The translations under genes were made by a program, and so were the position numbers. A stretch of DNA of 42,090 nucleotides from Kiritimatiellia bacterium (GTDB taxonomy: Bacteria; Verrucomicrobiota; Kiritimatiellia; RFP12; UBA1067), in assembly GCA_017427485.1 (NCBI GenBank), contig JAFRSR010000411.1:1-42090 (forward strand), given 5' to 3'. The notes beneath the pieces were generated by a model that saw nothing but the letters and a program-made list of their open reading frames with translations, searched no databases and was not told where the DNA came from. Position 1 is the stretch's first letter, and each line of letters begins with the position of its first letter. Below are positions 9,601 through 16,876 of this stretch, piece by piece.

Positions 9601-12346
9601 CGACGGCTATGCGGGCGAGATCGGGGAGTTCAGGATCTGGGACGACGCCGCGCGCCCGAACGCCGACCTCCACGCCAAGCGCGAATTCGTCTCTCCGCTT
9701 GCCGACGGGCTTGCTCTCTACCTCCGTCCGATCACCGACGATCCGGGCGTGGCAACGGCGACCTCGTCGGCGCAGCTGGCGGACGAGAAGGAATCCTCGA
9801 TCTTCTGGACGGCCGTGGGCGGCGAATGGATCGGCGCGAGAGAGAGCGGGATGAACGTCGACTTCAAGGACGAGGGGCTGAGCCGCATCGACCGCTCGAC
9901 CGTGCCCGAGCTCGCCTCGCTCGCCTCGCTCATCCCCGACATCCAGAAGAAGGTGGACCAGATGGACGCGGGGCTCAATCCGCTCGGCCTCGCCTCCGGC
10001 GCGATCCCGTTCGACCTCACGCCGATCGGCGAGGGCGACGACGCGAAGACGCACTTCGAGCAGATCCGCGAACGCGCGGGCACGGCGCTCGCGAACGCGC
10101 GCAAGCTGCTCGACAAGGCCCAGACCATGGGCTCGCACATGCGCATGATGCAGGAGTCGCAGTTCTCCCGCGAGAACCAGCTCGAGACGATGGAGCTGGA
10201 GGCGAAGAGCTCGCTGATCGAATACTACGGCTATCCGTACGAGGGCGACATCGGCCCCGGCGGCACCTATCCGCAGGGCTACGACGGCCCGGACCTCTTC
10301 AACTACGCCTGGATGGAGCCGACGCGCTACGGTCTCAAGGACAATGAGGACGTCCAGTCCGTCACCACTAACATCTATGTCCGCGACATCGCCTCGTTCC
10401 GCAACGCAACCGCCGTCCTGATCCCCAACTTGAGCAAGACGAACTCGTTCATCACCCTGAAGTACGAGAAGTCCGCGAGCGGCATCATCCTGAAGCCCTC
10501 GAACGTCACCGGCAAGCGCCGCGCCCAGGGGAAGATACAGGATGCGATGGGCGCGTTCCTCGTGGCCTATCGCGGATTCAAGACCTCGCTGGACAACTGG
10601 GAGGCCGCCACCGACACGTTTGAGTACAAAGTGAGCGTCATCAAGCGCTCCACTGCGTTCCACACCATCAAGCAGGCGCTGGAGACCGCCAGGTCCGCCT
10701 TCAACCTCGCTCGCGCCATCCAGTCGACCAGCCTCAAGGTCGCTCTCAACGTGCTTGAATCATCCGATGTCCTCACCGAGGAAGAAGAGGCAAGGATCAC
10801 CGCAGCGGTTCCTGGCATCCAGGGTGCCGGAATGACCGTCAACGTCGACCCCCGGGCGCTCGCCAGCGCCGCGGTCGGGGCTGCGGCCGGTGCCGTGGAC
10901 GGCGTGCTTGAAACCTCCAAGCTCTCCGCCAAGAACGCCCTTGAGGTCATCGACGCCCAGAAGGCCGTCTTCGACTTCGCCATCGGCGAATACGACATCA
11001 TGGTCGACTACATGACCACCTACGACGGCTACTACGAAACCGCCAAGGAGGCGGCTGTGGCCGTCCTGGAGGCCGCGCGGGCCTGCAAGGGCGCCTACGT
11101 CGAGATGCTGACAGCCGAGGCCGCCCTCGAGACCGTCATCGCCGAGGCGGAGCGCGCCATCGACACCCGCACGCTCGCGCGCCAGCAGGCGACCGACGTC
11201 CTCACGAAGACGCGCTACAACGAGATGTTCTTCCGCCTCGCGCGCAACAACGCGCTCTCGCGCTACTCGGCGCAGTTCGAGCTCGCGCAGAAGTACGCGT
11301 GGCTCGCCGCGCAGGCCTACGACTACGAGACCGGCCTGCTTTCGTCCGACCGCGCGAGCGGCGAGCGCTTCATGGCCCGCATCGTCGGCACGCGCACGCT
11401 CGGCGAGTTCGACGACGACGGCGAGCCGATCGCGGCCTCCGACGCCGCGAAGGGAGACGGCGGGCTCGCCGCGATTCTCGCGGAGCTGGACGCCAACTGG
11501 CTCGTCCTCAAGCCGCGCCTCGGCATCAACAACCCGCAGCCGTACGCCACCTGGTTCTCGCTCCGCCACGACCTCTTCCGCATCTACGACGAGGAGGACG
11601 GCGACAAGGCGTGGAAGACGGAGCTGCGGAAGTACATGGTCGAAGACCTGAACGCGCTGCCGGAGTTCACCCACTACTGCCAGCCGCTCGCCGGCTCGGC
11701 GGAGCAGAAGGAGCCCGGGCTCGTGATTCCGTTCTCCTCCTACATCCTGCACGGGTTCAACTTCTTCGGCGAACCGCTCGCCGGCGGCGACTCCGCGCTC
11801 GACTCCACGTACTATGCGACCCACATCTCCGCGGCGGGCGTCCACTTCGAGGGCTACGACGACGACTCCCTCGCGAAGACGCCGACAGCCTACCTCGTGC
11901 CCGTCGGCGAGGACCGCATGCGGGCCGTCGGCGACCCGGAGAAGGTCCTCTCGTGGCGGATCGTGGACCAAACGGTCCCCGCGCCGTACGCCATCGGCTC
12001 CACGCAGCTGGACGACCCCGACTGGACGCCGCTCTACGACGGCGCGACGGGCGGCAACGACCTCGGCGCGCGCATCCGCAAGCATCCGTCCTTCCGCGCC
12101 TACTATGACGACAAGGGCAAGGATCCGAGCGACGATTCGCTTGACTGCACGCGCCTCGTCGGCCGCTCCGCGTGGAACACGAAATGGCTTCTGATCATTC
12201 CCGCCGGATCGCTCGGCGCCGACCGCGCGGGCGCGCTCTCCACGTTCATCAACGGCATCGACTCGAACCGCGACGGCAAACTCGACTTCAAGGGCGTGAG
12301 CGACATCAAGATCGGGTTGAAGACCTACTCCACGAGCGGGAATTGA
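3626..12346 (+). CDS. Giant secreted LamG / helical protein, Tc-toxin-A-like end
   Basis: 2906 aa with a signal peptide (residues 1-22, hydrophobic L-L-L-L-M-M core, R-G before E23). Order of parts by eye: beta-rich N-terminal region (25-590); a concanavalin/LamG-type domain at about 595-790 (G-G-T-I-M-F-W-M-K, W-C-H-V-A-V-T-I, A-V-F-Y-V-N-G-K); a region with G-Y-N-P-N-E-E-H-A near 860; a helical block around 1608-1690 with G-H-G-D-A-Y-G-H-Y-L-S-A-L and G-Y-Y-R-L-L-R; a second LamG-like domain at 1745-2035; a long alpha-helical, coiled-coil-like stretch at about 2090-2580; and a beta-rich C-terminal domain ending with a calcium-loop motif D-S-N-R-D-G-K-L-D-F (about 2878). The helical stretch followed by E-L-A-Q-K-Y-A-W-L-A-A-Q-A-Y-D-Y-E and the terminal W-L-L-I-I-P...D-I-K-I-G-L-K-T-Y resemble the pore-forming part of Tc toxin TcA subunits. 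No TcB/TcC partner is in the window. Function unknown; a large extracellular adhesin or delivery shaft is possible. Confidence 0.8.
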   Translation: MRRLLLLMMAVAVAGAASPARGENPTYVLGVPGAPTMYLSADAGDNPWLAANNGCPAMSIAATTGGVSRVEDVDAPRLALASAEAGFPFERAKPDYYLADVIEPPEGVDWAATYAAYLERPESERANFIFDDDGRRVFAVKGGTVNFTWTLADGTRRPMTYTVSLSCSGRPRRIYWTDYPYNAPGVDLTGKFVKFFGNDEILTIRYGCVTNSAGGIPMVVTNKVVSGLYVDPSTKTLYAYGQLQGQAVMAYYDTGTFDRLLHVQVVEVCRPQVNRLKGEIGLALRPDGRGYDVSGLRARPTYVSTTDNRGDYYYQHQGKYSYSPKHNNVYPLRPTKDCPWNMEVYWMETDEMEVDWPFELDQYECEWPADAPVFVRGGGGGRPIYVPSDYTATLMSYQDPEGHARAVDADGTFKTLGEGWSLLKLSTDDNVWFVPVHSAFRTNTDYFTLEPGEIRVGRELQLRGGSVAGTAPGFAPACDPSSPGYIYEAASDPVWNPNIYSAPQPDNAGASSTNALASASGDTATNTYESVIYAVSAKGSPEIEVWWNTTIQHEDMPKALTIPTLPQVYAIRWPQDDETPQIVLASQLGSASESLYSHNSGLYLSGTNACAELPARKFFDDFNGGTIMFWMKPDAGFSGEGEASVVSFADNNGRSLTIDLNVSGSATNVVFRYSGATETEKAYPFNANSPGCGEWCHVAVTIESNNMDKGTAVFYVNGKKPAAMATLSSESLLYWLLSYPQSGPHLGVIGARGETPARKGVAMGELLTWNRVLTASEIAEEMRKAHTGRENHLTACYSFVEGRDLEVTGTDDRRFTDKVLGTVCRAHACLLEENGPPAMGNGVIDADADTTPRVYVQNESDKTGYNPNEEHAIVRAGAGGYVAWALRTDLNSEASSAPGVLVEYVKDGRKTMQWLGVVVTNSVYSELAGDCVAGKAFPGPHPIDFFDDPWCPEDSWDEPAATAPAFRDRKNQLWARAAGTATMRMYYRMQEGFAFPALDRASWPKIGAAVPWLSLLGGSPTSSAALSAKPHPWTWRVTWPENVPEIEIGRTLTVAASGLPEVWNCKSVGVVWPATDAARDATAVLFDPTVAQASGFPKTTYATVADAIADLGIKQGAGGNGTLRKGRWTFDGLPPSIAKRFYLDTTADVTRCLKLEGEQEDNSAGVSLLHVNVLNTSERETLSALLDKTASAAGQQAWRTAIAALAKNCVKPSRHRTVSASEDCVVYEPRDHYALFTMGATNYVTLIENDSTNALMNIAAGDPISMHLIKVVPRYYTGRVVTREDPLNLLSQQLSIIYGEAFAGEPEQYVFEWRKCRPHADGSVPKDFDGEYTQKFDPTAGLTRFTIGHQGDTLANMVNTYYAVRYRAKDANSPAYAAMGDAWSEWTDPPALAEGWVQRVLNNVTPFAQRMRDLVENEAETPVSMIVQAGKPYEGDVALNNDTLKDTGLIQLYETLLSKAESMSLQVGIDDPDANKQLQLAVARLADLYNTLGDEAYVDALNPTIGFGSNFDNTEMTGFELDYGALSSSLFAFDNQVPTLLDEELALLRGRSGDNAPSTHISPYYNRLVWNFTKGITAGEVAYAVNYDISGNNKGVIDENDAADQYPQGHGDAYGHYLSALSGYYRLLRNPFFTWGEPAMGEMVVADAVVNVDYYDEAQFAKAAYNVAKVAAETVDRTARKAYRDNGGASGAGYLDDDKTRNFGYGEWASRGGFGALCNWAVGNALLPQEPKGGYYWRYRFTGGDDAIHAEFDENDLIALSANGPWTIEFQVVPSEAGESTSGSQHSTLVSLDSFSKRLAFDRDPSSGTVSASLYALAPVTNPVQCAYYFYTNSVDWIDAEEEELSEITLRVGTNVYACVFVGLGAPTAFPEGYAPTSAEDFEARPPQFGGWGCLETIEFVDDETNELVSFPGMISYEDEEIEYVVGAGEPEATVDVGVAPPGENTLVALRRTEAGSAEAVLINPSGGIAASATLAANFTMDLAGGAIALGGDGYAGEIGEFRIWDDAARPNADLHAKREFVSPLADGLALYLRPITDDPGVATATSSAQLADEKESSIFWTAVGGEWIGARESGMNVDFKDEGLSRIDRSTVPELASLASLIPDIQKKVDQMDAGLNPLGLASGAIPFDLTPIGEGDDAKTHFEQIRERAGTALANARKLLDKAQTMGSHMRMMQESQFSRENQLETMELEAKSSLIEYYGYPYEGDIGPGGTYPQGYDGPDLFNYAWMEPTRYGLKDNEDVQSVTTNIYVRDIASFRNATAVLIPNLSKTNSFITLKYEKSASGIILKPSNVTGKRRAQGKIQDAMGAFLVAYRGFKTSLDNWEAATDTFEYKVSVIKRSTAFHTIKQALETARSAFNLARAIQSTSLKVALNVLESSDVLTEEEEARITAAVPGIQGAGMTVNVDPRALASAAVGAAAGAVDGVLETSKLSAKNALEVIDAQKAVFDFAIGEYDIMVDYMTTYDGYYETAKEAAVAVLEAARACKGAYVEMLTAEAALETVIAEAERAIDTRTLARQQATDVLTKTRYNEMFFRLARNNALSRYSAQFELAQKYAWLAAQAYDYETGLLSSDRASGERFMARIVGTRTLGEFDDDGEPIAASDAAKGDGGLAAILAELDANWLVLKPRLGINNPQPYATWFSLRHDLFRIYDEEDGDKAWKTELRKYMVEDLNALPEFTHYCQPLAGSAEQKEPGLVIPFSSYILHGFNFFGEPLAGGDSALDSTYYATHISAAGVHFEGYDDDSLAKTPTAYLVPVGEDRMRAVGDPEKVLSWRIVDQTVPAPYAIGSTQLDDPDWTPLYDGATGGNDLGARIRKHPSFRAYYDDKGKDPSDDSLDCTRLVGRSAWNTKWLLIIPAGSLGADRAGALSTFINGIDSNRDGKLDFKGVSDIKIGLKTYSTSGN

Positions 12347-12384
12347 GTCTCGTGGCCGGAAGAAAGACCAGAAAGGAAATTGAC

Positions 12385-13272
12385 ATGAAGTTCGCAAGAT
12401 GCAATGTGGTGCAGATGGCATTTGCCATCAGCTATTCATTATTCACTATTAATTATTCACTTGCAACTGAGCCGCCGGCCGCTGCCACGCCCTATACGTT
12501 CCTCGGGCGCGTGATGGACTCGACGCATGTCGCCTTCGACGGCGACCGCGCGGCGACGATCGAGGTCTCCGACGAACAGGGCAATGTCCTTTCGCGAACG
12601 GCGACGTTCACCCGCGCCGACTCGCGGCGCAACTACGCGCTCGCGGTTCCCATGTCGACCAGCGCGGCGAACGGCTACGCCGTCCAGGGCGCCGCGCTCG
12701 AGATCGAGGTGACGGACGACCTCGGAAAGGTCTGGAGCGGCGTGGTGGTCGACGCGTCCGCCGGCGTGCCGGGCGGCGTGCGGGAGGTGGACATCGTCCT
12801 CGGCGAGGACGCGAACGGCGACGGCATCGACGACGCGCTCTACGAGCGGCTCAAGACCGAGTGGGAGTGGAGCGAGTACTGGAGGGAGGGCGAGACATTC
12901 GACCCAACGAAGGACTACGATGGCGACGGCATATCCACCATTAACGAGGCGCTCGCCGGCACCAACCCGTACGATCCCGAAGACGCGCTTCGCATCACGG
13001 CCTTCTCCCACACGGGTGGGACGCGCTCTCGCACGGGAGGGGCGCACGCGACCGCCCTCACCTTCGATACTCTTGGTGGACATGCCTACACGGTGGAGGA
13101 GGCGTCTGACCTCACGCTCCAGGACTGGAAGCCGTGCGCGTTCACACTCCCCGGCTCGGACACGCCCGTGAACGTCCTTTCCGTCCCGTTCAGCGACGGC
13201 CCCGTTCCCCGTACCGTCTATCTGCTACCATCCAACGCCAGCAAGGCCTTTTTCCGCGTCCGCGCCGAATGA
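12385..13272 (+). CDS. Secreted protein with calcium-loop (TSP3-like) motifs
   Basis: 295 aa. The ATG at 12385 is preceded by AAAGGA; the frame is open further upstream but overlaps the end of the giant gene. Residues 1-30 form a signal peptide whose hydrophobic core is partly written by a heptamer repeat (12434-12461). Residues about 34-145 look like a beta-sandwich (Y-T-F-L-G-R-V, A-L-E-I-E-V-T-D). Then come two Asp-rich loops, D-A-N-G-D-G-I-D-D and D-Y-D-G-D-G-I-S-T, of the thrombospondin-3/dockerin type, followed by A-G-T-N-P-Y-D-P-E-D, a very common junction in exported PVC proteins. The last 90 residues end in F-F-R-V-R-A-E, again typical of that group. The calcium loops match the one at the end of the giant protein. 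Probably the last gene of the cluster; role unknown. Confidence 0.82.
   Translation: MKFARCNVVQMAFAISYSLFTINYSLATEPPAAATPYTFLGRVMDSTHVAFDGDRAATIEVSDEQGNVLSRTATFTRADSRRNYALAVPMSTSAANGYAVQGAALEIEVTDDLGKVWSGVVVDASAGVPGGVREVDIVLGEDANGDGIDDALYERLKTEWEWSEYWREGETFDPTKDYDGDGISTINEALAGTNPYDPEDALRITAFSHTGGTRSRTGGAHATALTFDTLGGHAYTVEEASDLTLQDWKPCAFTLPGSDTPVNVLSVPFSDGPVPRTVYLLPSNASKAFFRVRAE
12434..12461. repeat. Heptamer array inside a signal-peptide coding region
   Basis: Four 7-bp units: ATTCATT, ATTCACT, ATTAATT and ATTCACT. They lie in the coding sequence of the preceding entry's signal peptide and are translated as Y-S-L-F-T-I-N-Y-S-L. The stretch is strikingly AT-rich in a GC-rich gene, so it looks inserted rather than evolved in place. 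Confidence 0.8.
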
Positions 13273-13326
13273 CGCGTGGCCGCGATTTTTGAAACGTAGA
13301 ACCCCTAACAGAAACAAGGAGTCAAG

Positions 13327-14793
13327 ATGAAGAGAAGAGAGTTCGTTGCGGGAGCGCTTGCGCTTCCGTTCCTCGGCGGCGGCAGGAGCCTGTTCGGATC
13401 CGATCGGACGCCTCCTCGCCGCATCGGCCCCAACCAGAAGGTGAACGTGGGCGTCATCGGCTGCGGCGTAATCGCGAAGGGCACGAACGTGCCCGGCTTC
13501 CTGAAGGATCCCCGCTGCCGCGTGACCGTGGTGTGCGACATGGTGAAGGTCGCGCCCGGCTATTTCTACGGGGCGAAGCCGAAGGGCGCCGCGAAGTCGG
13601 ACCTCTTCGAGGGCGACATCCAGTACAACTCCAAGGTGCCGCGCGACGTGTGCGGCTCCACGATCGTCAAGAACCAGGTCGACGCCCATTACGGCGACAA
13701 GGCCTGCCGCGAGGTGTTCGACTGGCGCGACGTGGTGAACGACCCGACGATCGACGCCGTCTGCATCTGCACGCCCGACCACTGGCACGCCATCATCGCC
13801 ATCGCCGCGATGAAGGCCGGCAAGCACGTGTTCTGCCAGAAGCCGATGTCGCTCTCGATCGCCGAGGGCAAGGCGATGGCGCGCGTGGCGAAGGAGACGG
13901 GCGTCACGTTCCAGACGGGCAACCAGGGGCGCAGCAACCCCAACTACATCTTCGCCGAGATGCTCGCGCTCAACGGCTACGGCGGGAAGATCACGGGCGG
14001 ACTCGTCTCGATCCCCGGCGGCGACCACTGGGTGGGCCACGGACGCAGCGAGGCGCGCACCCCGCTCCCGAAGTGGATGAGCCCCGAGGCATGGAATATG
14101 TGGCAGGGCCCGGCCCAGCACTGGGAGAACAACGCGTTCATCCCGTCCATCCACGAGCCCACCTGCTGGCGCTTCAACAAGCGCTACGGGAACGGCATGG
14201 TCACGGACTTCGGCGCGCACGAGTTCGACGAGATCCAGCGCGGGCTCGGCACGGACCTCTCCGGGCCGATCCGCGTGGAGAACGTCAAGAGCGATCTCCT
14301 CCCCGACGACCAGCGCACCGTGTTCAGCTGGGCGAAGACGTTCTCGTTCGATTTCGTCTACGCGAACGGCGTGCGCATCAACGTGGTTCAGATCGACAAG
14401 GAGCACGGCATCCCGCGCCAGACCGTGTGGCATACGGAGAAGGGCGACATCGGCGTGAAGGCCGGCAAGGTGGTGGTGCCCGACGACCTGAAGAACTTCA
14501 CGTGGAAGGACTTCAAGAAGACGGACACGTTCATCTACAAGCCGCAGGACGACCATTGGCACGAGGCCGACTTCCTCGACGGCATCCTCCAGGAGCGGCA
14601 GTGCTGCGCGCCGTGCGAAGTGGGGCACCGCACCATCTCGATGGCGCACATGGCGAACGCCTGCATCCAGCTGCGCCTCGATGGCATCGGCTGGGATCCC
14701 GTGAAGGAGGTCTTCACCGGCCCGCACGCGGCCGAGGCGATGGCGAAGTGCTACGCGAGCGAATACCACAACGGCTGGACGCTCGGCGCTTAG
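13327..14793 (+). CDS. Gfo/Idh/MocA family oxidoreductase, Tat-type leader
   Basis: 488 aa with AAGGAG 7 nt before the ATG. The start K-R-R-E-F-V-A-G-A-L-A-L-P-F is a twin-arginine-like leader, so the enzyme is probably exported folded with its cofactor. The Rossmann fold begins at about residue 38 with V-G-V-I-G-C-G-V-I (G45-x-G47), and C-Q-K-P (K172-P173) is the family's cofactor/substrate lysine motif, with I-C-T-P-D-H-W-H-A upstream of it. These NAD(P)-dependent enzymes oxidise or reduce sugars and cyclitols. The next gene encodes a DUF1080 lipoprotein; this pair is associated with cleavage of glycosides through 3-keto intermediates, where the dehydrogenase oxidises C3 and the DUF1080 protein performs the elimination. 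The TAG stop is the first part of a heptamer array. Confident for family; substrate unknown. Confidence 0.92.
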   Translation: MKRREFVAGALALPFLGGGRSLFGSDRTPPRRIGPNQKVNVGVIGCGVIAKGTNVPGFLKDPRCRVTVVCDMVKVAPGYFYGAKPKGAAKSDLFEGDIQYNSKVPRDVCGSTIVKNQVDAHYGDKACREVFDWRDVVNDPTIDAVCICTPDHWHAIIAIAAMKAGKHVFCQKPMSLSIAEGKAMARVAKETGVTFQTGNQGRSNPNYIFAEMLALNGYGGKITGGLVSIPGGDHWVGHGRSEARTPLPKWMSPEAWNMWQGPAQHWENNAFIPSIHEPTCWRFNKRYGNGMVTDFGAHEFDEIQRGLGTDLSGPIRVENVKSDLLPDDQRTVFSWAKTFSFDFVYANGVRINVVQIDKEHGIPRQTVWHTEKGDIGVKAGKVVVPDDLKNFTWKDFKKTDTFIYKPQDDHWHEADFLDGILQERQCCAPCEVGHRTISMAHMANACIQLRLDGIGWDPVKEVFTGPHAAEAMAKCYASEYHNGWTLGA

Positions 14794-14834
14794 TGGTTCG
14801 TGGTTCGTGGTTCGTGGTTCGTGGTTAGTGATTA
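14793..14834. repeat. Heptamer array GTGGTTC starting in a stop codon
   Basis: Four perfect units of GTGGTTC followed by GTGGTTA and GTGATTA. The first G is the last base of the oxidoreductase's TAG. The array ends 28 bp before the next ATG, so it fills much of the intergenic space of a presumed operon. Confidence 0.9.
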
Positions 14835-14862
14835 TTCGAAAATCCATTGGAGAGATAAAGCA

Positions 14863-15885
14863 ATGAGAAAGATCATTCCCATCCTTATCCTTGGCACCTT
14901 CTTCGTCGGTGGCTGCTGCAGTATGTGCATGGATGATTCCAAAACCGACGCGGAGGGCTTCACCTACCTCGACGGACAACAGGTGGCCGCCGACGCGCCG
15001 AGCGACTGGTACATCATCCGCTACGAGCAGCCCTCGGTGGAGCCGTACACCGACAGCCGGAAGGTCTTCCAGCGCTGGCTGTTCACCGAGGTGCGGCAGC
15101 TCAAGGACTCCGTCACCGTGGTGGAGGACGGCGTGCTGAAGAAGCAGAAGCGGTTCGTCCCCGGGCGCAACTGGCGCAAGTGGCTCCGTCCCGGCGCGCG
15201 CAACGTGCGTATCAAGTTCGTGGGTGAGGACTACTCGCTTGCCGCCGACGGACTCGCGCAGGCGCCTGCCGGCTTCACCTCGCTCTTCAACGGCAAGGAC
15301 CTCTCCGGCTGGCGCGGCTGCTCGCGCGAGGAGAAGTTCAACGACCCGTTCGTGCGCCGCGAGATGAAGCCTGAGAAGGTCAAGGAACTCCAGGCGAAGG
15401 CCGACGCGCTCATGAAGGAGCACTGGCACGTGCGCGACGGCGTGCTCTTCTTCGACGGGCTGGAGGGCGGCTACTCGCTCGCCGCCGCGAAGGACTACGG
15501 CAACGTGGAGATCTACGCCGACTGGCGCCTCCTGCGCGTGTACGGCGACTCGGGCTTCTACCTGCGCGGCATGCCGCAGGTGCAGATCTGGGATCCCAAC
15601 ATGTGGAACGGACTTGGCTCCGGCTGCATCTGGAACAACCCGGACGAGCTCTTCGCCGCCACCGTGTGCGCCGACAACCCGATCGGCGACTGGAACACCT
15701 GCCGGATGCGCATCGTGGGCGACCGCGTGAGCGTGTGGCTCAACGGCGTGAAGGTGGTGGACAACATCGTCTACCAGAACTGCCGCGACCCGAAGAAGGG
15801 CATCCCGGCCTGCGACCGCTTCGAGCTCCAGTGCCACGGCGATCCGGTCGAGTTCCGCAACATCTTCGTGAAAGAGCTGCCCTGA
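14863..15885 (+). CDS. DUF1080 (3-keto-disaccharide hydrolase) lipoprotein
   Basis: 340 aa from the ATG at 14863; an upstream in-frame GTG at 14800 lies in the heptamer repeat and is unlikely. M-R-K then a hydrophobic core and V-G-G-C18 give a lipoprotein signal. Residues about 30-125 are an extra region I do not recognise (W-Y-I-I-R-Y-E, W-R-K-W-L-R-P-G-A-R-N-V-R-I-K-F). From about residue 137 the DUF1080 (PF06439-type) fold follows: F-T-S-L-F-N-G-K-D-L-S-G-W, W-H-V-R-D-G-V-L-F-F, N-V-E-I-Y-A-D-W-R, G-D-S-G-F-Y-L-R-G, G-D-W-N-T-C-R-M-R-I-V, V-W-L-N-G-V-K-V, E-L-Q-C-H-G, F-R-N-I-F-V-K-E-L. Family members act on 3-keto-glycosides. The adjacent Gfo/Idh/MocA dehydrogenase is the likely producer of that substrate. 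Confidence 0.9.
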   Translation: MRKIIPILILGTFFVGGCCSMCMDDSKTDAEGFTYLDGQQVAADAPSDWYIIRYEQPSVEPYTDSRKVFQRWLFTEVRQLKDSVTVVEDGVLKKQKRFVPGRNWRKWLRPGARNVRIKFVGEDYSLAADGLAQAPAGFTSLFNGKDLSGWRGCSREEKFNDPFVRREMKPEKVKELQAKADALMKEHWHVRDGVLFFDGLEGGYSLAAAKDYGNVEIYADWRLLRVYGDSGFYLRGMPQVQIWDPNMWNGLGSGCIWNNPDELFAATVCADNPIGDWNTCRMRIVGDRVSVWLNGVKVVDNIVYQNCRDPKKGIPACDRFELQCHGDPVEFRNIFVKELP

Positions 15886-15909
15886 GGGGCGTGAAAGGTC
15901 GGCGCTGCG

Positions 15910-16869
15910 TTACGGATCCACGACGCAGCGCGTGTGGGTGGCGTCCACGACGGGTATTGGGACGCCATTCTCTTTCTTGAACGTCACCCCCGCGATGTAC
16001 ATGCGCCGGGGGTGAATCGGTTTCTGCCGGACGTCGCTGTGCGCATGGAACACGATGCGCCACTTGCCGTCCGCGTCCTTGAAGAGCGAATGGTGCCCCG
16101 TGCCCGCGAGCCCGCCGTGCCGGCGGAGGATCGGGTTGCCGGCGTACTTGGTCCAGGGGCCTTCGATGTCCGTGGCCGTCGCCACGCCCACGGCGTAGTC
16201 GGGATCGCGGTAGTCGTTGGCGGAGTAGGTGAGCACGTATGTGCCGTCGACCTTGACGATAAACGGTCCCTCCGTGACCGAGCAGCGCGGATTCATCCGC
16301 TCCCATGGCTCCGTCGCGCGGAAGAGCATCCGCGCCGTGCCCGGCTTCGCGTGCAGGCAGTCCTTCTCCATCTCCGCGAGCCAGATGACGTTCCCCCTGT
16401 CGAAATGCACGTACACCATCCATGCGCGGCCGTCGTCGTCGAGGAAGAGCGAGTTGTCGATGCCGCCCCGTTGGAGGATCGGCTTCTTCTCCTTTTGGCG
16501 GAACGGGCCGCGCGGGTTGTCCGCCTCGGCGGCGCACACGTGTTCCTCCGCCGAGTAGAACATCACGTACCGTCCGCCGACGTGGTAGACCTCGGGCGCC
16601 CAGAAGTGCCGCGTGCCGAACGAATCGTCCTTGCGCAGGGCGAGGCCGTCCTTGCCCTCGCCCATCTTCCAGTGGACGAGGTCGGTGGAGGTGGCGAGGC
16701 CGATGCCCTCGTTCGACCGGTAGGTGCCGTAGGCGTAGTAGACGCCGTTTTCGCACAGGATGAAGGGATCGGCCAGCGGCACGCGCGGGTCCGGCTCCTT
16801 CGCCGCGTCCTTTTCGGCGAAGGCGAACAGCGACGCAATCGTCGCCAAGGCTGCAATCTTGTTTTTCAT
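15910..16869 (-). CDS. Secreted glycoside hydrolase family 43
   Basis: 319 aa on the minus strand, convergent with the DUF1080 gene (24 bp apart). M-K-N-K-I then a hydrophobic core ending F-A-F-A form a signal peptide. The five-bladed propeller signature is clear: A-D-P-F-I with D34 as the general base, G-I-D-N-S-L-F-L-D-D-D-G with D138 as the pKa-modulating Asp, and V-T-E-G-P-F with E200 as the general acid. W-A-P-E-V-Y and D-P-D-Y-A-V-G-V-A also fit. GH43 enzymes remove arabinose or xylose from arabinan and arabinoxylan, but the sub-family cannot be told here. A longer in-frame extension upstream to 17280 would run into the divergent esterase gene and is not credible. Confidence 0.92.
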   Translation of the reverse strand: MKNKIAALATIASLFAFAEKDAAKEPDPRVPLADPFILCENGVYYAYGTYRSNEGIGLATSTDLVHWKMGEGKDGLALRKDDSFGTRHFWAPEVYHVGGRYVMFYSAEEHVCAAEADNPRGPFRQKEKKPILQRGGIDNSLFLDDDGRAWMVYVHFDRGNVIWLAEMEKDCLHAKPGTARMLFRATEPWERMNPRCSVTEGPFIVKVDGTYVLTYSANDYRDPDYAVGVATATDIEGPWTKYAGNPILRRHGGLAGTGHHSLFKDADGKWRIVFHAHSDVRQKPIHPRRMYIAGVTFKKENGVPIPVVDATHTRCVVDP

Positions 16870-16876
16870 GCCGCCT

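Noticed and set aside
5816..10663. A 1615-codon open frame on the minus strand opposite the giant gene
   Set aside because: It is Arg/Ala/Val-rich without domains, has no ribosome site, and the plus strand shows clear LamG domains and normal codon use. Long antisense frames are expected in GC-rich genes with few AT-rich codons.
13225..15837. An 870-codon minus-strand frame
   Set aside because: It lies opposite two well-recognised genes (Gfo/Idh/MocA and DUF1080) and has a low-complexity, His/Arg/Val-rich product.
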